Source of the DNA: Sphingomonas_Q fennica_A
GTDB lineage: Bacteria; Pseudomonadota; Alphaproteobacteria; Sphingomonadales; Sphingomonadaceae
Length of the DNA: 64,000 bases
Direction: 5' to 3'
NCBI GenBank assembly: GCA_036946415.1
Contig: JAQIJD010000008.1
Span: forward strand, 62,001-126,000
In this document: one piece after another, positions 56,362 through 64,000 of the stretch
How positions within the stretch are numbered: the stretch's first letter is position 1
Layout: each line of letters begins with the position of its first letter
Made by a program: the position numbers and the translations under genes
Notes under the pieces: generated by a model
Databases searched by the model: none
What the model was told of the DNA's origin: nothing
What the model saw: only the letters and a program-made list of their open reading frames with translations

Positions 56362-59300
56362 ATGATTCGTGCAGCTTGGTTGCGGTCGGCGACCGCAGGC
56401 GGAGCGCTCGCCGTATCGCTGGCGGTGACGGCCCCGGCGCATGCCCAGTCCGCGGACGCCACCGCGACGCAGCAGGTGCCGGAGAATGCGCCGGCCGCCG
56501 CCGATGCGGGCGCCAGCCCGGCGCAGACCGCGGTCGGATCCGGTTCGGCCGACGATACCGCCCAGCCCGTCGCCACCGAGGAAGTGGTCGTCACCGGATC
56601 GCGCCTCGCCACCGGCTTCAGCGCCCCGACCCCGGTTTCGGTGGTGGGTGCGGACCGGTTGCTGGCGCGCGGATCGACCAACGTCGGCGACGCTCTCAAC
56701 GAACTGCCCTCGTTCCGCGCCACGCAGGGGCCGGCCACCTCGGGCCTGTCCGCCGCGGCCGGCTATGTCGGCGGCCGCATCCTCGATCTGCGCGGCCTGG
56801 GTTCGGTGCGCACGCTGACGCTGGTCGACGGCAAGCGGTTCGTGCCGTCCACGACGCAGGCGACAGTCGACACCAACATGATCCCCTCGATCCTGTTGCA
56901 GCGGGCCGAGGTGGTGACGGGCGGCGCCTCAGCCGCCTACGGGTCGGACGCGGTAGCGGGCGTCGTCAACCTGATCCTCAACGACAAGCTCGAAGGCTTC
57001 CGCGCAAACGCGCAGCAGGGCCTGAGCCGCTACGGCGACAATTACACCACGCTGCTGGGTGTGGCGGGCGGCTTCCGCGTCGGCGATCGCGGCCATTTCG
57101 TGCTGGGCGGCGAATATGAGAAGAATCGCGGCGTCGAAAGCTGCCCCGAGCGGCGCTGGTGCCGGGACGAGTTCCTGAACTTCGGCCGCAATCCCGGTGT
57201 GACGGGCATTCCGGCGAACAACATCCTGCCGGACATCACGCCCTGGTCGGCGCAGTTCAACGGCGTCACCACGCCGCCGTCCTCCGCCTATGTCGGCCGC
57301 AATCGCCCGGCGCTGCGCCCGATCGACGGCATCGCCTTCGGTGCGGACGGCACGCCGCGCCGCTTCCAGCTCGGCCAGCTCGCCAACAGCCTCTACCATG
57401 TCGGTGGCGAGAATGCCGACGGCGAGGGGCGCAACATCTATTTCGACTTCCCGATCGTCTCGCCGACCGAGCGCTACACGGCGATGGCCAATTTCCGCTA
57501 CGAAGTGTCGCCCGACCTGACCGTGGCGCTGAACGCGGACTACGGCCACCTGACCGGCCGCCACCGCGGCGTCGCCTATCGCAACACCGCGATCACGATC
57601 CGCAATGACAATCCCTTCATCCCGCGTTCGACCGATCCGACGCTGGACATCCCGACGATCCTGGCGGCGAGCGGGCTTACCTCCTTCACGCTGGGCAAGG
57701 GCTTCAACGACGTCGGCCCCGCACCGATCCGCATCGAGAACGACGTCTATCGGATCGTCGCCTCGGTGGACGGCAAGATCAGCGACAATTGGTCGTATGA
57801 CGGCTATTATCAGTACGGCCACAACAAGTTCCGGACCGACACGACCAACGCCTCGATCGCCAGCCGCTTCCTGCTGGCGCTGGATGCGGTGCGCAACGCG
57901 CAGGGGCAGATCGTCTGCCGCGTCAATCAGGTGACGGTGACGAACCCGAACTGCGTCGCGCTCAATCCGTTCGGGTCCGCCAACCAGCCCAATTTCGCGG
58001 CGGCCAAGGCCTATGTCACGGCCAACGCCTTCCAGGAGAACAAGACCGACGAGCATGTCGTCGCCGGCAACGTGAAGGGCAGCCTGTTCGAGCTGCCGGC
58101 GGGTCCGTTGCAGGTGGCGGTCGGCGGCGAGTTCCGCTCCGACAAGGTCAACGGCGTCGCCGATCCCCTGAGCGTCGCGCAGAGCTTCTTCAGCGGCAAC
58201 GGCTCGCTTATCTCGGGCAAGATCGAGGTGACCGAGGGCTATGTCGAAACCGAGGTGCCGATCTTCCGCGACACGCCGTTCCTGAACGAGGTGAGCGTGA
58301 ACGGCGCGGTCCGCCGCACGCATTACAAGCGTTCGTCGGCCAACACCGCGTCGAGCACGGTCAACGTCACCACCTGGAAGGTGGGCGGCGTGTGGGAGCC
58401 GGTCGATTTCCTCCGCTTCCGCGCGACGCGCAGCCAGGATATTCGCGCGCCCAACATCTCCGAACTGTTCGGCCCGACGACCTCGACGCAGGGCATCGTC
58501 ACCGATCTCGGCCGCGGCGGCGTGCAGGCGGTGGCGCCGCTGACGCTGGGTTCCAACCCGAACCTGACGCCGGAGAAGGCCAAGACCTTTACCGCCGGCG
58601 TCGTCATCCAGCCGCGCGGTGGCTTCCTCGGCCGCTTCCGCGCCTCGATCGACTATTTCGACATCCAGATCGACGACGCGATCGCGCAGCTGGGCCAGCA
58701 GAACATCGTCCAGCGCTGCCAGGACGGCGACCAGCTGTCCTGCTCGCTCATCACCCGCGCCGCGCCGGCGCCGGGCGAGGCGGTGGGGGCCATCACCAAC
58801 ATCCGCGACGTGTTCCAGAACGTGAACCGCCTCATCAACAAGGGCATCGATTTCGAGCTGACCTACAAGCAGCCGCTGGGTGCGCTGGGCAGCCTCGACA
58901 GCCGGTTCCTCGCCTCCTATGTCAAGGATCTCATCACCGTCGATGCAGTCGGGCCGACCGAGCGCGCCGGGCAGACGGGTCTCCGCGGCGGCACGCCGCC
59001 CGGCATTCCGGACTGGACGCTGGATGGCCTGTTCACCTGGAACTACACCGAGCGGTTCAGCTTCACGACGCACGTCCGCTACATCAACAAGGGCTTCTAC
59101 AACGCGGCGTTCATCGGCGCCGAGCAGGACGGCTTCACGCTGACCTCGCCCAACAGCTCGAACACCAACCAGGTGCCGTCGCGCACCTATGTGGACTTCC
59201 TCGCCAACTTCCGCGTGCCGACCGGCGGCGAGAACAGCTTCACCTTCTTCGTGGGCGTGGACAACGCCTTCAACATCGATCCGCCGCGCCGTCCGGGCGC

Positions 59301-59376
59301 GAACGGCACGGGCAACAACGTGCTGTTCAATCCGGTCGGCCAGTTCTGGAAGGCGGGCGTTCGCGCCAGCTTCTGA
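56362..59376 (+). CDS. TonB-dependent receptor
   Basis: The product is a 1004-aa outer-membrane active transporter. It has a signal peptide (SLAVTAPAHAQ), a Gln/Ala-rich spacer and a plug starting at EEVVVTGSRLATGFSAPTPV. GGASAAYGSDAVAGVVNLIL marks the plug end. The long 22-strand barrel ends in FWKAGVRASF with the required terminal Phe. The family is abundant in sphingomonads and often imports plant- or aromatic-derived compounds. A strong terminator follows, then an AAHS symporter. Confidence 0.93.
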   Translation: MIRAAWLRSATAGGALAVSLAVTAPAHAQSADATATQQVPENAPAAADAGASPAQTAVGSGSADDTAQPVATEEVVVTGSRLATGFSAPTPVSVVGADRLLARGSTNVGDALNELPSFRATQGPATSGLSAAAGYVGGRILDLRGLGSVRTLTLVDGKRFVPSTTQATVDTNMIPSILLQRAEVVTGGASAAYGSDAVAGVVNLILNDKLEGFRANAQQGLSRYGDNYTTLLGVAGGFRVGDRGHFVLGGEYEKNRGVESCPERRWCRDEFLNFGRNPGVTGIPANNILPDITPWSAQFNGVTTPPSSAYVGRNRPALRPIDGIAFGADGTPRRFQLGQLANSLYHVGGENADGEGRNIYFDFPIVSPTERYTAMANFRYEVSPDLTVALNADYGHLTGRHRGVAYRNTAITIRNDNPFIPRSTDPTLDIPTILAASGLTSFTLGKGFNDVGPAPIRIENDVYRIVASVDGKISDNWSYDGYYQYGHNKFRTDTTNASIASRFLLALDAVRNAQGQIVCRVNQVTVTNPNCVALNPFGSANQPNFAAAKAYVTANAFQENKTDEHVVAGNVKGSLFELPAGPLQVAVGGEFRSDKVNGVADPLSVAQSFFSGNGSLISGKIEVTEGYVETEVPIFRDTPFLNEVSVNGAVRRTHYKRSSANTASSTVNVTTWKVGGVWEPVDFLRFRATRSQDIRAPNISELFGPTTSTQGIVTDLGRGGVQAVAPLTLGSNPNLTPEKAKTFTAGVVIQPRGGFLGRFRASIDYFDIQIDDAIAQLGQQNIVQRCQDGDQLSCSLITRAAPAPGEAVGAITNIRDVFQNVNRLINKGIDFELTYKQPLGALGSLDSRFLASYVKDLITVDAVGPTERAGQTGLRGGTPPGIPDWTLDGLFTWNYTERFSFTTHVRYINKGFYNAAFIGAEQDGFTLTSPNSSNTNQVPSRTYVDFLANFRVPTGGENSFTFFVGVDNAFNIDPPRRPGANGTGNNVLFNPVGQFWKAGVRASF

Positions 59377-59390
59377 CGTTCCCTCCCTGG

Positions 59391-59424
59391 GGGCCGGGCG
59401 ATCTCTCGCCCGGCCCGCTTTTTT
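59391..59424 (+). terminator. Rho-independent terminator of the TonB receptor gene
   Basis: GGGCCGGGCG (59391-59400) and CGCCCGGCCC (59407-59416) form a perfect 10-bp stem with an ATCTCT loop, followed by GC and six T residues. The downstream MFS gene starts 40 bases later and would need read-through or its own promoter. Confidence 0.9.
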
Positions 59425-59463
59425 GGGGCAGGGTCAACGGGATAGAGCGAGGAGGGGCATCAT

Positions 59464-60837
59464 ATGGCAAGCATGGCCAAGGGCAGGACGATCGACGTCG
59501 CCGAGGTGATCGAGGCGCGGCGCCTCCGCCCCTTCAATTACAAGCTGATCGCGCTCTCGTGGCTCATCACCGTGTTCGACGGGTTCGACATGATGATGAT
59601 CTCGTTCACCGCGCCCTACATGCGGGACGAGCTGGGCCTGTCGACGACGATGCTCGGCCACGTCTTCTCGGCCGGTCTCGTCGGCATGATGCTGGGCGGC
59701 TTCTTCTTCTCCTGGCTGGGGGACCGGATCGGGCGGCGGCCGACGATCGTGATCGCCGCCTTCGCCTTCGGCGTGCTGACGATCGCCACCGCGCTCGCCA
59801 CGAGCTACGAACAATTGCTGGCGCTGCGCTTCCTCGATGGCCTCGCCATCGGCGGGATGCTGCCGCTGGCCTGGGCGCTCAATATCGAATTCGTGCCGCA
59901 GCGGATGCGATCGACCGTCGTGACCGTCATCATGATGGGCTACAGCATCGGCAGTTCGATGGCCGGGCCGCTGACCAACTGGATCGCGCCCAACCACGGC
60001 TGGCAGGGCGTCTATATCGCGGGCGGTGTCGGTACGCTGGTCTGCGCGACCGGCCTCGCGCTGTTCCTGCCCGAATCGATCCGCTTCATGGTCAGCCGCG
60101 GCCATGATCCGGCAAAGATCGCGGCCACGCTCAGGCGGCTCGATCCGCAGGCGGACGTAAGCGGCGACGATCGCTTCGTGGCGGGCGACGAGCAGAAGGC
60201 CAAGGCGCCGTTCCACGTCAGCCAGCTGTTCGCGGGCGATCTGCGCTGGATCACGCCGCTCCTCTGGATCGGCTATACGGTCAGCACGCTCGCCACTTAT
60301 TTCTCGGCTTCGTGGGGGCCGCTGGTGCTGGAGGAATTGCAGTTCAGCCGGCAGACGGCGGCGCTCGTCTCCTCGCTGGGCGGGTTCCTCGGCGCGATGA
60401 CGGGCCTGGCGCTGATGCGCTTCACCGACAAGCGCGGTCCGATCTCGGTCGCGGTGCTGCCCGCGCTGGCAGCACCCGCGCTGCTGGTGCTGGGGCTGGG
60501 CTTCATGCCGCACCACCTGTTCCTGTTCCTGTCGGTGCCGGCGGCGATGCTGGTGTCCGGATCGCACTTCGGCATCCTGTCCATCGCCGGTGTCTTCTAC
60601 CCTTCCGCGATCCGCGCGAGCGGGGCGGGGTGGGCGACCTCGATCGCCAAGATCGGCGGCATCGTCGGCCCGGTGATCGGCGCCGCGATCCTCTCGAGCG
60701 GGCTGCCGATCGTGCGCAGCTACGCCTTCCTCGCCATCTGCCCGGCGATCCTGTGCGTCTGCGCACTGGGGATCGCCAGCGTCGTCCGCGGCCGCGTCCG
60801 GCACCAGCCGGTGCCCGATGCCGTGCCCGCCACCTGA
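59464..60837 (+). CDS. MFS transporter, aromatic acid:H+ symporter (AAHS) type
   Basis: The product is 457 aa with 12 transmembrane segments. FDGFDMMMISFTAPYM matches the DxxD motif of helix 1 in the AAHS group. WLGDRIGRRPTIV is the MFS loop 2-3 signature. It is expected to import aromatic or sugar acids (4-hydroxybenzoate, protocatechuate or related) with protons. Its position after a TonB receptor and before an IlvD/Edd dehydratase points to uptake of the same substrate. Confidence 0.87.
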   Translation: MASMAKGRTIDVAEVIEARRLRPFNYKLIALSWLITVFDGFDMMMISFTAPYMRDELGLSTTMLGHVFSAGLVGMMLGGFFFSWLGDRIGRRPTIVIAAFAFGVLTIATALATSYEQLLALRFLDGLAIGGMLPLAWALNIEFVPQRMRSTVVTVIMMGYSIGSSMAGPLTNWIAPNHGWQGVYIAGGVGTLVCATGLALFLPESIRFMVSRGHDPAKIAATLRRLDPQADVSGDDRFVAGDEQKAKAPFHVSQLFAGDLRWITPLLWIGYTVSTLATYFSASWGPLVLEELQFSRQTAALVSSLGGFLGAMTGLALMRFTDKRGPISVAVLPALAAPALLVLGLGFMPHHLFLFLSVPAAMLVSGSHFGILSIAGVFYPSAIRASGAGWATSIAKIGGIVGPVIGAAILSSGLPIVRSYAFLAICPAILCVCALGIASVVRGRVRHQPVPDAVPAT

Positions 60838-60861
60838 ACCCTGCCACTTCGGAGACCCGCC

Positions 60862-62532
60862 ATGGCCGAGCTGCGTTCCAACAGCGTCAATTCCCTCGTC
60901 CGCCGCGCCCACTGGCGCGCGCTGGGCTTGAGCGATGCCGACATGCAGAAGCCCAAGATCGCGGTGGTGAATTCCTCCTCCGAACTGGCGGTGTGCTTCG
61001 CCCATCTCGACGGGGTGGCGAAGGTGGTGAAGGAGGCGATCCGCGCCGCCGGCGGCATCCCGTTCGAGGTGCGCACCACCGCGCCCTCCGACTTCATCAC
61101 CGGCGCGGCGCGGCAGGGCAGCTACATCCTCGCCGCGCGCGATCTCGTCACCAACGATATCGAGGCGCAGGTGGAAGCCGCGATGCTCGACGGGATGGTC
61201 TGCCTCACCTCCTGCGACAAGACGCCCCCCGGCCACATGATGGCGGCGGCGCGGCTGAACATCCCGACGCTGCTGGTGATCGGCGGCTATCAGGCGAGCG
61301 GCATGATCGGCGACGAGCATGTCGACATCGAGGATCTGTTCTCCGGCAGCGTCGGCGCGATGCTGGGCGTGCCCGCCAAGCACGACATCGAACAGGTGAC
61401 CGAGCAGGCGATCCGCGGCCCCGGCGTGTGCGCGGGCATGGCGACGGCGAACACGATGCATTGCGTGGTCGAGGCGATCGGCATGGCGCTGCCCGGATCG
61501 GCTCCGGTGCGCGCCAACAGCGACAAGATGTTCGACGCCGCCCGCCGATCGGGCGCGCGCATCGTCGAGATGGTCAACGAGGGGCTGACGCCGCGACAGA
61601 TCTTCACCGAGGCGGCGTTCCGCAACGCCATCGCGATGGTGCTGGCGGTGTCCGGCTCGATCAACGCGATCAAGCATTTGCAGGCGACGGCGACCGAGGC
61701 GCAGAGCGGCGTCGACGTCTACGCGCTGTGGGAGGAGATGAACCGCATCGTCCCCGTCCTGTCCGCCGTGCGCCCCAACGGGCCGGTGCGGATCGAGCAA
61801 TATGAGGATGCGGGCGGGGCGCAGGCGTCGCTCAAGCAATTGCTGCCGGTGCTGAGCGGGGACGCGCTGACCTGCACCGGACGGACCGTGGCCGAGAACC
61901 TGGCAGGCTATGCGGTGCCCGATGCGGAGATCGTGCGCCCGCTCGACCGGCCGGTTTCCGAAGGGCCGGCGATCGCGATCCTGAAGGGCAGCCTCGCCCC
62001 CGAGAGCGCGGTGGTCAAGCTCGGCATCCGCGATCCCAAGCGGCCCGAGGCGTTCAGCGGCCCGGCGCGCGTGTTCGACAGCACGGCGGATGCGATGGCG
62101 GCGATCGCCGAGGGGCGGATCGAGAAGGGCGAGGTCGTCGTGCTGCGCGGGCAGGGCCTGAAGGGCGGCCCGGCGATGGGCGGCGGCGCGTCCCGCGTGC
62201 TGTTCGCGATCGATGCCGCCGGCCTTGCGCGCGAGACGGCGTTCGTGACCGACGGCCAGCTTTCGGGCCTGTGCCTGAAAGGGCTGACGGTGGCCGAGGT
62301 GGCGCCCGAGAGCGCCATCGGCGGCCCGCTCGGGCAGGTACGCGACGGCGACCGGATCGAGATCGACGTGGCCAGGCGCCAGCTCGATCTGGCGGTGAAC
62401 CCCGAGGAACTGGCGGCGCGGCCGGCGCCCGCCAACGGCTGGCCGGTGCCCGCCGACGGCTATCTCGGCATCTATCGCCGCGACGTGCAGCCGATGGCGA
62501 CGGGGGCGGTGCTGACCGATCTCGACGCCTGA
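60862..62532 (+). CDS. IlvD/Edd family dehydratase
   Basis: The product is 556 aa. It is an iron-sulfur (or [2Fe-2S]) dihydroxy-acid or sugar-acid dehydratase. Three cysteine ligands are in family positions: Cys45 (NSSSELAVC), Cys118 (LTSCDKTPPGHMM) and Cys190 (GVCAGMATANTM). GPAMGGGASRVLF and FVTDGQLSGLCLKG belong to the C-terminal swivel domain. The SELAVC variant differs from the NPC of IlvD, so this is probably not the branched-chain amino-acid enzyme but a catabolic homologue (aldonate-like). It follows the AAHS symporter by 24 bases. Confidence 0.88.
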   Translation: MAELRSNSVNSLVRRAHWRALGLSDADMQKPKIAVVNSSSELAVCFAHLDGVAKVVKEAIRAAGGIPFEVRTTAPSDFITGAARQGSYILAARDLVTNDIEAQVEAAMLDGMVCLTSCDKTPPGHMMAAARLNIPTLLVIGGYQASGMIGDEHVDIEDLFSGSVGAMLGVPAKHDIEQVTEQAIRGPGVCAGMATANTMHCVVEAIGMALPGSAPVRANSDKMFDAARRSGARIVEMVNEGLTPRQIFTEAAFRNAIAMVLAVSGSINAIKHLQATATEAQSGVDVYALWEEMNRIVPVLSAVRPNGPVRIEQYEDAGGAQASLKQLLPVLSGDALTCTGRTVAENLAGYAVPDAEIVRPLDRPVSEGPAIAILKGSLAPESAVVKLGIRDPKRPEAFSGPARVFDSTADAMAAIAEGRIEKGEVVVLRGQGLKGGPAMGGGASRVLFAIDAAGLARETAFVTDGQLSGLCLKGLTVAEVAPESAIGGPLGQVRDGDRIEIDVARRQLDLAVNPEELAARPAPANGWPVPADGYLGIYRRDVQPMATGAVLTDLDA

Positions 62533-62580
62533 TCGTCAGCGCGGTTGTCGCGGGGGCGAAACGGCGGTTATGATCCGGCC

Positions 62581-63213
62581 ATGACCACCGACAGCCCCAC
62601 CCGCGCCGGCCCGCGATCCGCCCAGCGGCGCGGGCCGCAGGCGGCGCGTGCGCCGCGCGGCCGCGACGTTCTGTCCGAACAGGTCGCGCGCTTCGTCGCC
62701 CCGGACGACGTGGATGGGGCGGTGGCGGCGAGCGACCGCCACCTGATGAACTATCACCGCCACTTCTCGACGACGGACGGCGACGACGCGCATTTCCGCG
62801 CGACGCGGGCGATCGTCGTCGCCGCGCGGCGCTGGCGCAAGCTCGCCAACGAGCGGGTCAAGGCGATCGGCCAGACGATGGCGCGGTGGGAGACCTTGTT
62901 CCTCGTCGCCTTCACCGGCAACGACCTGACGCAGAGCGAACTTGCCCGGCTGATCTCGGTCGAGGGGCCGACGATGGTCAGGATGCTGGACGTGCTGGCG
63001 CGCGACGGTCTGATCGAACGCCACCAGAGCAGCACCGACCGGCGCGTGACCGTCAACCGCATCACCGAGAAGGGCACGGCGGTGATCGGCGAGATGATGG
63101 AGATCACCAATGCGCTGCGCGCCGAGGTGATCCGCGACATCGATCCGGACGAGCTGGCGGTGTGCGTCAGCGTGCTCAACAAGATCCTCAAGCGGCTGGA
63201 CGAGCTGAGCTGA
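62581..63213 (+). CDS. MarR family transcriptional regulator
   Basis: The product is 210 aa. The first ~90 residues are basic and variable. The winged helix is clear: LTQSELARLISVEGPTMVRM (helix-turn-helix), then LIERHQSSTDRRVTVNRITEKG (wing). It lies 48 bases after the dehydratase on the same strand. MarR proteins usually sense aromatic or acidic ligands, so it is the natural candidate regulator of the receptor/symporter/dehydratase genes. Confidence 0.87.
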   Translation: MTTDSPTRAGPRSAQRRGPQAARAPRGRDVLSEQVARFVAPDDVDGAVAASDRHLMNYHRHFSTTDGDDAHFRATRAIVVAARRWRKLANERVKAIGQTMARWETLFLVAFTGNDLTQSELARLISVEGPTMVRMLDVLARDGLIERHQSSTDRRVTVNRITEKGTAVIGEMMEITNALRAEVIRDIDPDELAVCVSVLNKILKRLDELS

Positions 63214-63233
63214 CGGGGGCTATCCCGGCGGAC

Positions 63234-64000
63234 ATGATGATCCGCACGATCGCGCTGGCCGCCGCCGCTCTCGTCGTTACGCCGCTTGCCGCCCGCCCGC
63301 TGACGCCGGCCGACCTGGCCGGCCTGTCCCGCATCGCGGCGCCGGCCGTGTCGCCCGATGGCCGCTGGCTGGTGTGGCAGCAGCGCGAGACGGACCTTGC
63401 CGCCAATCGGGGCCGGCAGGATCTGTGGCGGCTGGACCTGAAGGCGAAGGGCGCGGCGCCGCAGAAATTCGCCTCCGTAGCCGACGCCAACGAGACGGCG
63501 CCGGCCTTTGCTAAGGACGGATCGGTCTGGTTCCTGTCGGACAAGGGCGGGGAGGGGGCGGTATGGCGCGCGACGATGGACGGGCGTGCCGCCCCCGTCA
63601 CCGCCGCCGGCCTCGGCATCGGCGGCTTCCGCCTGTCGCCGGCCGGCGATCGGCTGCTCGTTTGGGCGGATCGCAAGCCGGGGGCGACCGGCCTCGTGCC
63701 GGTGAAGGAGGAGAAGCCGGCGGGATCGGCGCGGACCTACGACCGATTGTTCGTGCGGCACTGGGACAGCTGGGCGGACGGCACGCGATCGCAATTGTTC
63801 GTCCTGCCGGTCGCGGGCGGGCGGGCGACGGGGCCGGGCGTGGCGCTGGCGCCGGAGTTGGTGGGGGACAGCCCCTCCAAGCCGTTCGGCGACGAGGCGG
63901 AGGTGGCGTGGAGCCCGGACGGGCGCATCGTCTATTTCGCGCTGCGCGAGGCGGGGCGGATCGAGCCGCTGTCGACCAACCTCGACATCTTCGCCGTGCC
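63234..64000 (+). CDS. Partial: S9 family peptidase N-terminus
   Basis: The frame is open to the window end and gives the first ~255 residues. A signal peptide (IALAAAALVVTPLAARPL) is followed by beta-propeller repeats: APAVSPDGRWLVWQQ, then FRLSPAGDRLLVWAD and EVAWSPDGRIVYFA. These repeats and the LTPADLAGLSRI start are typical of secreted prolyl-oligopeptidase-like S9 enzymes; the catalytic domain lies beyond the window. It starts 20 bases after the marR gene. Two adjacent ATGs (63234, 63237) are possible starts. Confidence 0.82.
   Translation, partial: MMIRTIALAAAALVVTPLAARPLTPADLAGLSRIAAPAVSPDGRWLVWQQRETDLAANRGRQDLWRLDLKAKGAAPQKFASVADANETAPAFAKDGSVWFLSDKGGEGAVWRATMDGRAAPVTAAGLGIGGFRLSPAGDRLLVWADRKPGATGLVPVKEEKPAGSARTYDRLFVRHWDSWADGTRSQLFVLPVAGGRATGPGVALAPELVGDSPSKPFGDEAEVAWSPDGRIVYFALREAGRIEPLSTNLDIFAV

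Overview
The window is a GC-rich (about 70% or more by eye), densely packed chromosomal segment of an alphaproteobacterium, most likely a sphingomonad (Sphingomonas or a close relative). This rests on gene content and style: RNase J, a TamA/TamB pair, a large TonB-dependent receptor, DUF1467 and DUF418 proteins, a SecA ending in the zinc-binding SecB tail, many ATGA/TGATG start-stop overlaps, and several families of intergenic palindromic repeats. It contains no rRNA, prophage, insertion sequence or CRISPR array. One tRNA is present, tRNA-Arg(CCU).

Layout. 0-11.8 kb: end of a probable DNA methyltransferase; a PhzF/DJ-1 operon divergent from a MocR-type regulator; a nitronate monooxygenase and an aldo/keto reductase, both carrying single-base indels; a histidine phosphatase and the NAD(P)H-hydrate dehydratase; a 1.1-kb tandem repeat array built from the 3' end of that dehydratase gene; an FAD monooxygenase; a HAD phosphatase with a Gly-rich partner; and a ParD-like/methionine aminopeptidase operon behind a perfect inverted-repeat operator. 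11.8-27.4 kb: a DAACS symporter, TamA-TamB (outer-membrane assembly), an M23 peptidase, a Ser/Thr kinase - FHA - OmpA group resembling type VI secretion accessory signalling, a regulatory-domain methyltransferase and a DUF2279 protein. 27.4-41 kb is mostly core: response regulator, RNase J, an LplT-like MFS protein, pgsA, moaD, moaE, a low-GC orphan gene, an inositol-phosphatase family protein, argJ, a TonB-like protein, secA and an L,D-transpeptidase. 41-45.5 kb: a four-gene purine salvage operon (permease, guanine deaminase, adenosine deaminase, phosphoribosyltransferase). 45.5-64 kb: catabolic and redox functions. These are two tandem amidohydrolases with a Rieske ferredoxin, a DUF418 protein, two S9 peptidases, a cytochrome b561-YceI fusion, ferredoxin-NADP reductase, aldehyde dehydrogenase, TonB receptor, aromatic-acid-type MFS symporter, IlvD/Edd dehydratase and a MarR regulator.

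How it fits together. The 54.7-63.2 kb block reads as an uptake-and-catabolism module for an acidic carbon source: outer-membrane receptor, inner-membrane H+ symporter, dehydratase, aldehyde oxidation and a regulator. The amidohydrolase/Rieske operon may feed into it. Three kinds of intergenic palindrome are scattered through the window. One of them (the GCGGAGACGCGGAG type) lies inside tandem duplications of the 3' end of the preceding gene at two independent places. I consider this the most unusual structural feature here.

Caveat. Seven single-base indels interrupt five genes (nitronate monooxygenase, aldo/keto reductase, tamA, tamB, argJ). Several lie in C or G runs and two pairs compensate each other. 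Assembly or sequencing error is therefore at least as likely as real gene decay. All family assignments come from reading the translated sequence; no database search was run.
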